The notes: a model not told the origin generated them from the letters alone. A stretch of 64,000 bases of DNA from Candidatus Limicola stercorigallinarum (GCA_018711625.1 DVID01000009.1:1-64000); one strand, 5' to 3'; positions 35,800 through 45,104 are shown, numbered from the stretch's first letter. A program made the numbers and translations.

Positions 35800-36909
35800 T
35801 TAATGAACGATGGCGAGCTCGGTCTGCTTGTCGAACACGTGGATCTTATCCGCGTCGAAGGCAACCTTGATACGCGAGCCCGTGCGGACGGGATTCGTGG
35901 CCGAAATATGCGCAGAGATGGAGCCACCGTCCACATCACCGTAGATCATGGCTTCGGAGCCCAGCAGCTCGTACACGGTAACGTTGGCATCGATGGTCTC
36001 GGTGAGCGTCTTACCCTCGGCATACTCATGCTCTTCGATAACATCCTCGGGGCGGATGCCCAGCACCACAACCTTGCCCTTGTAAGCCTTGAGCGCGGCG
36101 GCCTTGGAATCGGGCACGGTGATGGTGTTCTTACCAAAGGTGAGCGTGACCTTGCCTGCTGCCTCGCCCACGGTGGCGTCGATGAAGTTCATCTGCGGAG
36201 AGCCAATAAAGCCAGCAACAAACAGGTTGCAGGGCTCGGCATACAGCTTGGCTGGGGTATCAACCTGCTGCATAACGCCATCTTTCATAACAACGATGCG
36301 CGTGCCGAGCGTCATGGCCTCGGTCTGGTCGTGCGTGACGTAGATGATGGTGGCGCCCAAGCGGTCATGCAGCTTGGAGATCTCGGCGCGCATCTGTACG
36401 CGGAGCTTTGCATCGAGGTTGGAGAGCGGCTCGTCCATGAGGAACACCTTGGGCTGGCGAGCGATGGCGCGGCCCATGGCAACACGCTGACGCTGACCGC
36501 CGGAAAGAGCGGACGGCTTGCGGTCGAGCAGCTTCTCAAGGTCGAGAATGCGTGCGGCCTCGTGAACCATCTTGTCGATCTCTTCCTGCGGAGCCTTGCG
36601 CAGGCGCATCGGGAAGGCCATGTTCTCGTACACGGTCATATGCGGATAGAGCGCGTAGTTCTGGAAGACCATGGCGATGTCGCGGTCCTTGGGTTCAACA
36701 TCGTTCACCACACGACCATCGATCTTGAGCGTACCGGAGGTGATGTCCTCAAGACCAGCAACCATGCGCAGCGTGGTGGACTTGCCGCAACCGGAGGGGC
36801 CAACGAAGATGATGAACTCCTTGTCAGCAATCTCGAGGTTAAAGTCTTTGACGCCTTCGTACCCGTTTGGGTATGTCTTCCCAATGTGCTCGAGTGAAAG
36901 TCCTGCCAT
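35800..36909 (-). CDS. sugar ABC transporter ATPase (MsmK/UgpC type)
   Basis: The start is moved to 36909 (MAGLSLEHIGKTYPNG), with GGAAGGGG upstream. The 369-residue ATPase has Walker A GPSGCGKST, signature LSGGQRQRVAMGR, Walker B VFLMDEPLSNLD, H-loop TH followed by DQTEAM, and the C-terminal regulatory OB domain typical of MalK-like proteins. It is the first gene of the importer operon. MsmK-type ATPases often serve several importers, so it may be shared. Confidence 0.95.
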   Translation of the reverse strand: MAGLSLEHIGKTYPNGYEGVKDFNLEIADKEFIIFVGPSGCGKSTTLRMVAGLEDITSGTLKIDGRVVNDVEPKDRDIAMVFQNYALYPHMTVYENMAFPMRLRKAPQEEIDKMVHEAARILDLEKLLDRKPSALSGGQRQRVAMGRAIARQPKVFLMDEPLSNLDAKLRVQMRAEISKLHDRLGATIIYVTHDQTEAMTLGTRIVVMKDGVMQQVDTPAKLYAEPCNLFVAGFIGSPQMNFIDATVGEAAGKVTLTFGKNTITVPDSKAAALKAYKGKVVVLGIRPEDVIEEHEYAEGKTLTETIDANVTVYELLGSEAMIYGDVDGGSISAHISATNPVRTGSRIKVAFDADKIHVFDKQTELAIVH

Positions 36910-37317
36910 TTCACGACCCCTTCCTGCCTTACACAACCCCTGAGCACGGGTGTGCGGCACACTGTTTACAATGACTTCATTCTATGTTGTCATTTTGCGT
37001 ACTAAATAACGTTTTATGGTATGTTCTATTCCGAATACCGTGTTTCTGCTGGTAAACAAGGTGACATAAGCATGAAGACCCTATGACGGGTTTCGCTAAA
37101 CGGTATCTTTTCAACCAGCAACGGTAGAAATAAAACGATAAACATCAAGGTAATAGCGTTGCATTATAGTATCGCGGTGTAAGGTGGTATCTCGAAGCGA
37201 GTAAAAGGAGCAATTTTTATATATCAATATTTGCTCATTATTCCTTAATTTTATATCGATATTAATTTTATATATCGCTTTTTGATATATAAATAAGACG
37301 GCTCGGAAGGGGTAGCC
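36910..37317. other. 408-bp AT-rich divergent control region
   Basis: Lies between the sugar importer operon (minus) and the amylosucrase-family gene (plus). The right-hand 110 bp is extremely AT-rich for this genome and carries the repeat cluster annotated at 37212-37294. On the minus strand TAGAAT near 36982 is a possible -10 box of the importer operon. AACGTTTTATGG (about 37009) and TTTCGCTAAACGG (about 37090) vaguely resemble LacI/CcpA-type sites. No gene. Confidence 0.6.
37212..37294. promoter_or_regulatory. AT-rich repeat cluster, likely regulator sites
   Basis: Three repeats begin AATTTTTATATATC (37212), AATTTTATATCGATATT (37247) and AATTTTATATATCGC (37264). The second contains the perfect palindrome ATATCGATAT (37253-37262). 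The third forms TATATATC-N7-GATATATA (37269-37291). A related GATATATCCTATATAC element lies before the AraC-type gene (about 39453). They are candidate AraC-protein binding sites. Confidence 0.6.
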
Positions 37318-39366
37318 ATGAAGGTAACGAAGACCAGCGAACATCCGGCTAGCTCAACAACCAGCACAAGGAAGGCAACCGGCGGCACGGCTCAGGCGCA
37401 TACGACCGCATCTGTTGAAGCCCCCCAACGCTCCACGCATACCGCGCGGTCGCAACATGCCCCAGCGGCGCCTACCCATAAGGCCAAATCCACAGCCAAA
37501 GCGACCCCCGAGCCAAGTGACGACGAACGCTACCTGATGCGCCTGGCACGCCATCACGATGAGCTTCGCTGGCTGTATATGGAGCTCTACGGCAACGACG
37601 ACATGTTTGGCGAGCTCGTACAACAAATGAAGTGGTGGTATGACCAGCGCGACCCCGCGTTGAAAAAGCTCGACTGCGAGCGCGAGGAGAAAGGTGCCTG
37701 GTACCGCGATCGCACGATGCTTGGTATGCAGATGTATATCGATAACTTCGCGGGCACCATCAAGGGTGTTATCAAGCACCTCGACTATATCGAGCGCTGC
37801 CACGTGAACTACCTGCACCTTATGCCCTTCCTCGATACCCCGGCAGACAAGAGCCGCTCCGATGGCGGCTATGCCGTATCTGATTTCCGTCGGGTGAAGC
37901 CGGAGCTGGGCACTATGGACGATCTGGCAGAGCTCGCCCGCAAGTGCCACGAGCGCGGCATCAGCCTCTGTATGGACTTCGTGATGAATCACACCTCCGA
38001 GGACCATGAATGGGCCCGCCGGGCGCGCGCCGGCGAAGGCGAGTACATGAGCCGGTATTTCTTCTGCGACAACCAGGCCATCATCGACCAATACACCCGC
38101 GACGTTCCCCAGGTGTTCCCCACCACAGCACCCGGGCACTTTACGTACCTGCCCGAGCTGGGGCAGTCGGTCATGACGCAGTTCTATCCCTATCAGTGGG
38201 ATCTAAACTACCGAAACCCGCGCGTCTTTAACGAGATGATGTACAACTTCCTCTTCTTGGCCAACCAAGGCATGGACATCATCCGTATTGACGCAGTGCC
38301 CTATATTTGGAAGCAGCTGGGCACCAACTGCCGCAACCTTCCACAGGTGCACACCATCGTACGCATGATGCGCATGATTGGCGAGATTGTGTGCCCGGGC
38401 ATCGTGCTGCTCGGCGAGGTTGTTATGGCACCTGTGGAGGTGGTGCCCTACTTTGGCACCGTCGAGAAGCCCGAGTGCCATATGCTCTACAACGTGACCA
38501 CTATGGCAACCACCTGGAACACCGTGGCGTGCCGCGATACGCGCCTGCTCCGCCGTCAGCTTGAGGCGATATGCAGCCTGCCGCGCGAGTACACGTTCCT
38601 TAACTACCTGCGTTGCCACGACGACATTGGCTGGGGCCTGGACTACGCCACCCTGTCTGAATGGGGCATGCGCGAGGTGCCGCACAAGCAGTACCTCAAC
38701 GAGTACTTCCAAGGCTTCACGCCGGGAAGCGTGAGCCGCGGCGAGCTCTATAACGCCGACCCCGTCACCGGCGACGCCCGCTTCTGCGCCACCACCGCCT
38801 CAATGTGCGGCATCGAGGCAGCTGGCTTCGAGGGTAACGACGAGGCGATGGAGGTAGCCATTCGCAAAGACATCATGCTCCACGCCTACATGCTCACGCA
38901 GTCTGGGCTGCCCATTATCTACAGCGGTGACGAGATTGCCCAGGTAAACGACTACACCTATAAGGATGATCCTGAAAAAGCCGCCGATTCGCGCTACATC
39001 CACCGCGGCGTTTTTCCCTGGGCGCTCACCCAAAACATCGAGAAGCCCGGAACAGTCCAGCATGAGCTGTTCGGCGGACTAGACGCCCTTGAGCGCATCC
39101 GGCACGAGAACGCCATCTTTGATGGCGATGCGGAGATGTCCATCGGCGCGTATAGCGACCCCTCTATTTTGTGGATCAGCCGCCGCGCGAATGGACGCGA
39201 ACTGCATGCGATCTTTAACTTTAGCGACAATCCGCGCACCGTGTGGATGCCCGAGGAAGACGCCTACACCAACCTTGTCACAGGTGAGACCAACCAGGTG
39301 AAGACCATCGATATCGCCGGGTGGGACTTCGTGTGGCTTGAGCACGAAAAGGGCGGCGCAGCCTAA
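37318..39366 (+). CDS. amylosucrase-family GH13 enzyme
   Basis: A 682-residue protein; AAGGGG lies before the ATG. From residue 65 on it follows the amylosucrase/sucrose-hydrolase subfamily (GH13_4): an N-terminal helical domain (LARHHDELRWLYMELYG), SDGGYAVSDFRRV, FVMNHTSEDHEWA, the nucleophile segment IIRIDAVPYIWK, acid/base LLGEVV and LRCHDDIGWG. Amylosucrases split sucrose and either transfer the glucose to glucan or hydrolyse it. The first ~65 residues are a Thr/Ser/Ala/Lys-rich extension with no homology I recognise. No signal peptide is evident. It is beside an AraC regulator and divergent from the importer. Confidence 0.88.
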   Translation: MKVTKTSEHPASSTTSTRKATGGTAQAHTTASVEAPQRSTHTARSQHAPAAPTHKAKSTAKATPEPSDDERYLMRLARHHDELRWLYMELYGNDDMFGELVQQMKWWYDQRDPALKKLDCEREEKGAWYRDRTMLGMQMYIDNFAGTIKGVIKHLDYIERCHVNYLHLMPFLDTPADKSRSDGGYAVSDFRRVKPELGTMDDLAELARKCHERGISLCMDFVMNHTSEDHEWARRARAGEGEYMSRYFFCDNQAIIDQYTRDVPQVFPTTAPGHFTYLPELGQSVMTQFYPYQWDLNYRNPRVFNEMMYNFLFLANQGMDIIRIDAVPYIWKQLGTNCRNLPQVHTIVRMMRMIGEIVCPGIVLLGEVVMAPVEVVPYFGTVEKPECHMLYNVTTMATTWNTVACRDTRLLRRQLEAICSLPREYTFLNYLRCHDDIGWGLDYATLSEWGMREVPHKQYLNEYFQGFTPGSVSRGELYNADPVTGDARFCATTASMCGIEAAGFEGNDEAMEVAIRKDIMLHAYMLTQSGLPIIYSGDEIAQVNDYTYKDDPEKAADSRYIHRGVFPWALTQNIEKPGTVQHELFGGLDALERIRHENAIFDGDAEMSIGAYSDPSILWISRRANGRELHAIFNFSDNPRTVWMPEEDAYTNLVTGETNQVKTIDIAGWDFVWLEHEKGGAA

Positions 39367-39380
39367 GTGTGCACGATGAA

Positions 39381-39428
39381 GCCGGTGGCGGGACTGCATC
39401 GAGCACCGATGTACAACCGTCCACCGGC
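39381..39428 (+). terminator. hairpin behind the amylosucrase-family gene
   Basis: GCCGGTGG and CCACCGGC form a perfect 8-bp stem with a 32-base loop, 15 bp beyond the stop. No T-run; assignment is tentative. Confidence 0.4.
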
Positions 39429-39483
39429 CCGTACCGCATTATGAGCGATTCCGATATATCCTATATACAAATAGGAGGTGCCC

Positions 39484-40356
39484 ATGCCTGTTCACGATTT
39501 GCAGTTTGCCACGTTTTTAGGGGCAAACTATATCGACCTCATGCTCTTCCAGTACGGACGTGAGATGTGCGAGCCGGGCCATGCCTTTGGGCCGGCACAG
39601 CGCAGCCATTACCTGTTTCACTACATCATCTCGGGCAAGGGAACGCTGCTCGCCACCGACGACAGCGGTGAAAAACATCGTTTTGACCTGGGTGCCGGCG
39701 AAGGCTTTTTGATCTTTCCCGGTCAGATGAATATCTACTTTGCCGATATCGAAGACCCCTGGGAGTACACCTGGGTGGAGTTTGACGGCGCCGCGGTAAA
39801 ACGTGCCATCAAGCAAACGGGCCTCACCACCTCTTCCCCGGTATATCGCTCTCAGAGCGCCGATTTGCATGCCGCCCTGGAGCGGGAGATGCGCTATCTC
39901 GTGGACCATCGCGAAGAGTCGGAGCTGCACCTTATGGCGCACGGCTACCTCTTTTTGGATAACCTCATACGCTCTATCGAGCCAGCGCCCGTGCCCGCAG
40001 CCAACAAGCTGCAAGACTTCTATATCAGCAAGGCTATCGCCTATATCGAGAACAACTACCAAAACGATATCACCGTGGAGGATATCGCCCGCCAGACCGG
40101 CCTTAACCGCAGCTACTTTGGCAAGATGTTCCGCAGCGCAGTCGATCGGTCGCCCCAGCAGTACCTCATCGCTTATCGTATGAACAAAGCCACCGAGCTG
40201 CTCAAACTAAGTGCCCTTTCGGTGGGCGAGGTAGGCAAGGCTGTGGGCTACCCCAACCAACTGCATTTCTCACGCGCGTTCAAAAACGTGTATGGCGTTT
40301 CGCCGCGCACGTGGCGCAAGGAGAATATGGGTGTCACCCCAACCGGCCTGCGGTAG
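39484..40356 (+). CDS. AraC-family transcriptional regulator
   Basis: A 290-residue regulator; TAGGAGGTG fixes the ATG at 39484. The N-terminal cupin-like sugar-sensing domain spans about 1-160 (FHYIISGKGTLLA). The C-terminal double helix-turn-helix spans about 185-285 (ITVEDIARQTGLNRSYFGKMF; VGEVGKAVGYPNQLHFSRAFK). It resembles MsmR/RafR-type activators of raffinose and sucrose loci. The AT-rich repeats upstream of the amylosucrase-family gene and of this gene are its likely sites. Confidence 0.93.
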   Translation: MPVHDLQFATFLGANYIDLMLFQYGREMCEPGHAFGPAQRSHYLFHYIISGKGTLLATDDSGEKHRFDLGAGEGFLIFPGQMNIYFADIEDPWEYTWVEFDGAAVKRAIKQTGLTTSSPVYRSQSADLHAALEREMRYLVDHREESELHLMAHGYLFLDNLIRSIEPAPVPAANKLQDFYISKAIAYIENNYQNDITVEDIARQTGLNRSYFGKMFRSAVDRSPQQYLIAYRMNKATELLKLSALSVGEVGKAVGYPNQLHFSRAFKNVYGVSPRTWRKENMGVTPTGLR

Positions 40357-40376
40357 CGTGCGTAACCCGAGTCTAA

Positions 40377-40403
40377 GCGCGGCGCCAGATGCAGTCGCCG
40401 CGC
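40377..40403 (+). terminator. hairpin behind the AraC-type gene
   Basis: GCGCGGCG pairs with CGCCGCGC (8 bp, 11-base loop), 20 bp beyond the stop. There is no T-run. Confidence 0.5.
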
Positions 40404-40500
40404 GAATGATGCGAAAAGAGCATGCACCTCGTATGTCAGACAGGTAAGATGGCATCGCATCGTTGTTGCGCCGCGGGCGCCTCAGCTAGAAAGGATGCCG

Positions 40501-41400
40501 ATGCCTTGGACCCTAGTGGCGCCTGGCGCCGTGCTTGCATTCACCGCGCTCGGTCATACGAGCGAAGCGCCCGTGACGATCCCTTTGTGGATCGAACTTT
40601 TGGCTGTGGTAGTGGCATCAATCTCGGGCGCGCTTGCTGCACGCGAAGAAAAACTCGATCTGGTGGGAGCAATTTGCCTGGCGGTGGCATGCAGCCTGGG
40701 TGGCGGTTTGCTGCGCGACATGACGCTCCAGGTGGGCAACGTCTACATCTTGAACCAGGTCTATGCCCTGCCCACCGCCATCATCACCGCGGCGGTCACG
40801 TTTGTGGTACCCGCCCTTATCGAAAAACAAGACCGACTCATCGCCGTGCTCGACATCTTTGCTGTGGGACTCTACGCTGCCACCGGCGCAGACAAGGCGC
40901 TTGTATACGATTTTGAGCCCCTCATTGGGGTCATGATGGGCTTTTTGACCGGTGTAGGCGGCGGCATGCTGCGCGACATCTGTCTGGGACGTACGCCTTA
41001 TATTTTCCAACGCAGCAATTTCTACGCAGTGGCTGCCATTGCGGGCGCCACAGCCTACGTGCTCCTGGCCGATGCCGGCGTGGACAAGATTCTGGCGATG
41101 GTGGTGTGTGTGAGCGTAACCATGGGCCTGCGGTTCATCTCGCTTCGCTACAACATCATGTCCCCCACCGAGGTAGACCTCTCTCGTGTAGCCTCGCATG
41201 TGGTGCCCGAGCGCCTCAGGCGCAGCGAGAGCGCAGGGAAGCCCCAGGTAGACCGCACGTCGCACACCGCACGTGAACTGGCCGACCGCCGTCGTCGCAC
41301 CTTGGCGGATATCGAGCGGCGCCGCAACAACGAGGCGCAACGCCAGGGCCGCAAGGCTGCCCGTAAGGCCGCACGGCGCCTGCGCTGGCCCAAGCAGTAA
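40501..41400 (+). CDS. TRIC-like (UPF0126/YicG) membrane protein
   Basis: A 299-residue protein starting at 40501 with GAAAGG six bases upstream. Seven hydrophobic helices form two UPF0126 repeats, each with the hallmark glycine motif: SLGGGLLRDM and GVGGGMLRDI. Bacterial relatives are trimeric cation channels of the TRIC family, moving K+ or similar ions; some are annotated as glycine transporters. The last ~75 residues are a very basic tail rich in Arg and Lys, longer than in most homologs. It appears to stand alone. Confidence 0.88.
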   Translation: MPWTLVAPGAVLAFTALGHTSEAPVTIPLWIELLAVVVASISGALAAREEKLDLVGAICLAVACSLGGGLLRDMTLQVGNVYILNQVYALPTAIITAAVTFVVPALIEKQDRLIAVLDIFAVGLYAATGADKALVYDFEPLIGVMMGFLTGVGGGMLRDICLGRTPYIFQRSNFYAVAAIAGATAYVLLADAGVDKILAMVVCVSVTMGLRFISLRYNIMSPTEVDLSRVASHVVPERLRRSESAGKPQVDRTSHTARELADRRRRTLADIERRRNNEAQRQGRKAARKAARRLRWPKQ

Positions 41401-41426
41401 CGATAGCGAGCGGAACGAGCCGAGTC

Positions 41427-41579
41427 CTGTCAACTCATACCGGAAAACGGTGTCGCAACCGAAGACGGACGCGTATACCAAGAACTTTGAATAAAGAAAC
41501 AGCAGGTCAAAGCGTTGCTTATATTCGGTGTGCCTCGCACATAGCGTTTCTCACACCGTTTTCCGGCATGGGTTGACAG
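41427..41579. repeat. MITE-like element with 28-bp inverted termini
   Basis: The arms 41427-41454 and 41552-41579 are reverse complements with three mismatches (CTGTCAACYCATRCCGGAAAACGG is the shared start). They enclose 97 bp with no ORF. No target-site duplication is evident. The element fills the gap between the TRIC-like gene and typA. Confidence 0.75.
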
Positions 41580-41585
41580 AGGTAC

Positions 41586-41615
41586 ACGGCGGCGGCGCCT
41601 GCGAGGCCGTTTTTG
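41586..41615 (+). terminator. possible terminator of the TRIC-like gene
   Basis: ACGGC pairs with GCCGT, followed by TTTT, on the plus strand. It lies beyond the MITE-like element, 186 bp from the stop. Confidence 0.45.
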
Positions 41616-41622
41616 TGACAGT

Positions 41623-41652
41623 GGGGGTGCGCCGCCGCGGCAGCGCACCCCC
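41623..41652 (-). terminator. hairpin behind typA
   Basis: GGGGGTGCGC and GCGCACCCCC form a perfect 10-bp stem with a 10-base loop, 48 bp beyond the typA stop on the minus strand. No T-run follows. Confidence 0.6.
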
Positions 41653-41699
41653 ATCTGGGCACATAGTACCCGTAAGTTCCTAATTTCAAAGAACCGCCG

Positions 41700-43538
41700 T
41701 TATTTGTTGACGAGACCAGCCTTCACCGCGGCCTTCTTACGCGCGGTGGCATCGAGGATGCGCTTGCGCAGGCGGATGTTCTTGGGTGTAATCTCCACCA
41801 ATTCGTCATCGGCAATGTACTCAAGCGCCTCTTCCAGCGAGAAGGTGCGCGGAGGGGTGAGCTGCACCGCAATGTCGGCCGTGGAGGAACGCTGGTTGCC
41901 CAGATTCTTGGTGCGCGCAATATTCACCACCATGTCACCCGGCTTGTTGCACTCGCCCACGAGCATGCCCTCGTAGCACTCGTCGCCCGGGCTCACAAAG
42001 AGCTGTCCGCGCTCCTGCAGGGTGCCCAGTGCGTAGGCCACCGCCTTCTCAGTGGTCATCGAGATCATGGCACCATTGTTGCGCACGCCCAGCTCGCCCG
42101 CGTAAGGACCATACTCCAGGAAGGTGTGGTAGAACACGCCCTCGCCATGCGTGACGTTAAGGATGCGGTTCTTGAGGCCCATGATGCCGCGGGTGGGAAT
42201 GCGGAACTCAAGGTGCGTCACCGCGCGACCCGTCTGCATGCTCGTCATGGTGCCGCCGGCGTTACCAAAGAGCTCGATCACCTTGCCGGAGTACTCGTCG
42301 GGGCACTCCACCACTGCCTGCTCAACCGGCTCCAAGCGGCTGCCATCCTCTGCCTTCTTGAAGAGCACGCGGGGGCGGCCCACCTGGAACTCGTAGCCCT
42401 CGCGACGCATGGTTTCCATAAGCACCGAAAGATGCAGAATTCCGCGGCCCGAAACCTCCACGCCGCTCTTGTCCTCAAGCTCGGTGATGCGCATGGTCAC
42501 ATTGTTTTCAGCCTCGTTGAACAGGCGCTCCTTGAGCTGGCGAGCACCTACGATGTCGCCATCGCGGCCCACGAGCGGCGAGGTCGAAGCCTCAAACACC
42601 ACCGAAAGCGTCGGAGGATCAATCTCGATGGGATCAAGCTCAACCGGGTTCTCGGGATCGGTGTACACATCGCCGATGTCGGTACCGTCCACACCCACCA
42701 CGGCGCCAATGTCGCCAGCACGGACCTCGCTGCATTCGGTACGACCCAGGTAGTCAAAGGTGTAGAGCTGCTTCACCGTGGCCGTAGAGCGGGTACCGTC
42801 GTTTTTCACCACCAGGATGGTGTCACCAGCATGGATGGTGCCCGAATACACACGGCCAATGCCAATGCGGCCCACATAGCTCGAATGGTCGATGGTCACG
42901 CACTGCATGGCAAGCGGCGCGTCCAGGTCTACCTCAGGCGCCGGCATATCATCCAGAATCATGTCGAGCAGCGGATACATGTCCATGTTGCCATCATCGG
43001 GATCGTGACGGGCAAAACCGTTCACAGCACTCGCGTACACCACGTGCTCCATGGCAAACTCAAGCTGCTCGTCGGTGGCGCCCAGGTCGGCCATGAGGTC
43101 GAGGCAGTCGTTGTAGGCGCGCTCGGGATCGGCACCCGGGCGGTCAATCTTGTTGATGACAATCATCACTTTAAGACCGGTCTTGATAGCATGGGAAAGC
43201 ACGAAGCGCGTCTGCGGCATGGGGCCCTCAAAGGCATCGACCAACAGAAGGGCACCGTCGGCCATCTTGAGCACGCGCTCCACCTCGCCACCAAAGTCGG
43301 CGTGGCCAGGGGTATCGATGACGTTGATCTTCACGCCCTTGTACTCAATGGAGCAGTTCTTTGCCAAGATGGTGATGCCGCGCTCGCGCTCCTGGTCGTT
43401 GGAGTCGAGCACGCGCTCCTCAACCTGCTGGTTGGCGCGGAACGCATCGGTGGCGCGCAGGAGCTTGTCCACCAGCGTGGTTTTGCCATGGTCAACATGG
43501 GCGATGATAGCAATGTTGCGAAGGTTCTCGGCTAGCAT
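41700..43538 (-). CDS. typA: ribosome-associated GTPase TypA/BipA
   Basis: A 612-residue translational GTPase involved in ribosome assembly and stress adaptation. G1 [10 protein letters not shown]2 RGITI, G3 DTPGHADF and G4 NKIDRPGA are all canonical. The BipA-specific C-terminal domain with the [15 protein letters not shown] region follows. AAGGAGG lies upstream of the ATG. It is monocistronic. Confidence 0.97.
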   Translation of the reverse strand: MLAENLRNIAIIAHVDHGKTTLVDKLLRATDAFRANQQVEERVLDSNDQERERGITILAKNCSIEYKGVKINVIDTPGHADFGGEVERVLKMADGALLLVDAFEGPMPQTRFVLSHAIKTGLKVMIVINKIDRPGADPERAYNDCLDLMADLGATDEQLEFAMEHVVYASAVNGFARHDPDDGNMDMYPLLDMILDDMPAPEVDLDAPLAMQCVTIDHSSYVGRIGIGRVYSGTIHAGDTILVVKNDGTRSTATVKQLYTFDYLGRTECSEVRAGDIGAVVGVDGTDIGDVYTDPENPVELDPIEIDPPTLSVVFEASTSPLVGRDGDIVGARQLKERLFNEAENNVTMRITELEDKSGVEVSGRGILHLSVLMETMRREGYEFQVGRPRVLFKKAEDGSRLEPVEQAVVECPDEYSGKVIELFGNAGGTMTSMQTGRAVTHLEFRIPTRGIMGLKNRILNVTHGEGVFYHTFLEYGPYAGELGVRNNGAMISMTTEKAVAYALGTLQERGQLFVSPGDECYEGMLVGECNKPGDMVVNIARTKNLGNQRSSTADIAVQLTPPRTFSLEEALEYIADDELVEITPKNIRLRKRILDATARKKAAVKAGLVNK

Positions 43539-43706
43539 GACGGGCGGTCCTCCTTGTAGAAAGCTGCAGGCGCGTTATCGGCAGACGGCGGATGCATATA
43601 GGTGAACGGTTAGATCATGGCCTTGCACGAACAGGCGCGCAAAGCGAATGCTCTGGTCATAGACGTGGCGCGTGACCGCGTCCAAACTTCTATATAGTAG
43701 CGAGTT

Positions 43707-44156
43707 TTAGATGAGCGCGGGCTCCTCGCCGGCAGGCTCAGGGTCGCTCCACATAAAACTATCCTCAGAGCCGGCACCCTCGAAGAGCACGTACGCCGAA
43801 TACCCCGCGGGAAGCGTCTTCTCGTAGAAGCTCACCAGCAGCGCGTCCAGGTAACCTTCCTCGGTTTGCACGCATCCGGCATAGGCGATGGCATAGCGCT
43901 GGACAGGGCCCAAGCCCTCCGCCTCAACACCGCGCGCGGACTGCGTCACATACTGCCGCGCCGCTTCGAGGCATTGCTCCTCGCCATCGTCGCTAAAGGC
44001 CATCATCACACGCTGAGACGACGCATCCTCCAAACACACAACGACCCCGGGGTCTTCGCCAACGGCAAGGTTGTCCAGCATCTCCCCAATGAGATCACAC
44101 ACCATCTCATCGAGCTCAAGCGAAACCGTAGATGCAGCACCTTCTGCCTTGCTCAC
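43707..44156 (-). CDS. orphan protein, distant paralog of the 21277-21786 product
   Basis: A 149-residue acidic protein. GGAGGGAG lies six bases before a GTG at 44156, which I prefer over the TTG two codons earlier. The C-terminal half (YAIAYAGCVQTEEGYLDALLV) parallels YALIYDGVVHSDG...DALV in the other protein. No membrane segments and no motif I can name. It is probably expressed alone. Function unknown. Confidence 0.65.
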   Translation of the reverse strand: MSKAEGAASTVSLELDEMVCDLIGEMLDNLAVGEDPGVVVCLEDASSQRVMMAFSDDGEEQCLEAARQYVTQSARGVEAEGLGPVQRYAIAYAGCVQTEEGYLDALLVSFYEKTLPAGYSAYVLFEGAGSEDSFMWSDPEPAGEEPALI

Positions 44157-44267
44157 GCGCAACTCCCTCCTCGCAGGTCGTAGGGCACATAACCTCTGTG
44201 GATAAACGTGGTCATTCTAGCATGCAGGGCGCACCGTGCACTAAAAACCTGCACCAAGAGCTGCACA

Positions 44268-44292
44268 TTCTTGGCCTGCCCTTGGCCAAGAA
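44268..44292. terminator. hairpin between two minus-strand genes
   Basis: TTCTTGGCC pairs perfectly with GGCCAAGAA (9 bp, 7-base loop), about 30 bp past the DnaJ-domain gene stop. No T-run. Confidence 0.5.
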
Positions 44293-44321
44293 CACGGCAG
44301 GCGCAGCGCTATACCCATCCC

Positions 44322-44918
44322 TTACAGCTCGGCGGCCTGACGAGCAATCTCTAGAGCGGCGTCACGCGTGTGCAGAAGGTCGCGCGCCCGCTTCTCAAGC
44401 ACACGGATGGAGCTTGAGAGAATGAATGCGTCAACCACGCCCCACACGAGCACCATGGAGGCGATGGAAAACACCAGTGTGCCAAAGGACCCCCGCACGC
44501 GCATGAAGAAGAACGTCACCACAGCCGCTATCACCGCCATGGTAAGCATGCTCCGGCGGCGCTCGCGCTGGGTACGCAGGTGCGCCACAACGGTGAGGCG
44601 CGCCGTTTCGGCAGCATGGGCACGAGCCTCGGCAACCATGCGGATCTCTCCAGGTGTTGAAGGTGCCGTGCGGGATTGCTGGCGGCTGCCCTTGGACGGG
44701 CGTGGGCGAGAGGAGGTTTTTGCCGAGCCGCCTATAAGCACATCGCGTGCCTCGTTGATGCGACGCATCTGCTGCTCGGCACGATCGCGCAGCTTGGCGT
44801 TGTCTTCAAACTTATCGGGATGCAGCATTTGGGCAAGCTCGCGGTGCGCTACCAAAATCTCTGACCGCGAGGCACCCGGCTGAAGCCCCAACAAGCTCAA
44901 CGCCTCTTCGCGCGTCAT
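44322..44918 (-). CDS. J-domain membrane protein
   Basis: The start is set at 44918 (MTREEALSLLG) with GGAGG upstream; 198 residues. Residues 1-65 are a J domain with the HPDK motif (LHPDKFEDN), which stimulates the ATPase of DnaK-type Hsp70. A Ser/Arg/Gln-rich linker leads to a helical region and two membrane segments (about 123-165). No zinc-finger or substrate-binding domain is present, so it is a DnaJ-like co-chaperone that would recruit Hsp70 to the membrane. Its client is unknown. Confidence 0.85.
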   Translation of the reverse strand: MTREEALSLLGLQPGASRSEILVAHRELAQMLHPDKFEDNAKLRDRAEQQMRRINEARDVLIGGSAKTSSRPRPSKGSRQQSRTAPSTPGEIRMVAEARAHAAETARLTVVAHLRTQRERRRSMLTMAVIAAVVTFFFMRVRGSFGTLVFSIASMVLVWGVVDAFILSSSIRVLEKRARDLLHTRDAALEIARQAAEL

Positions 44919-44993
44919 GCCACACCTCCAGCTAGCCATGTGGGATACGCATCCACCGTTGAAAACCAGCGATAATAAGCCGCTTCCGGTAGA

Positions 44994-45018
44994 GAAAAAA
45001 ACCTCCCGAGGGAGGTTT
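44994..45018 (-). terminator. terminator of tRNA-Lys
   Basis: On the minus strand AAACCTCCC pairs with GGGAGGTTT, followed directly by a T-run of seven in total. It lies 13 bp beyond the tRNA-Lys 3' end. Confidence 0.92.
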
Positions 45019-45031
45019 GGTATACAACGGG

Positions 45032-45104
45032 TGGGCCGTCAGGGGTTCGAACCCTGGACCTTGGGATTAAAAGTCCCCTGCTCTGCCAGCTGAGCTAACG
45101 GCCC
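45032..45104 (-). tRNA. tRNA-Lys (TTT anticodon)
   Basis: Acceptor GGGCCGT pairs with ACGGCCC. D-arm TAGCTCAGCTGGCAGAGC, anticodon loop CTTTTAA (TTT) and T-loop GTTCGAACC are standard. CCA is not encoded. TACAAT 10 bases upstream on the same strand is a likely -10 box. A strong terminator follows. Confidence 0.97.

Noticed and set aside
34315-36897. 860-residue plus-strand ORF opposite the sugar importer genes
   Set aside because: High-GC antisense shadow without ribosome site or motif.
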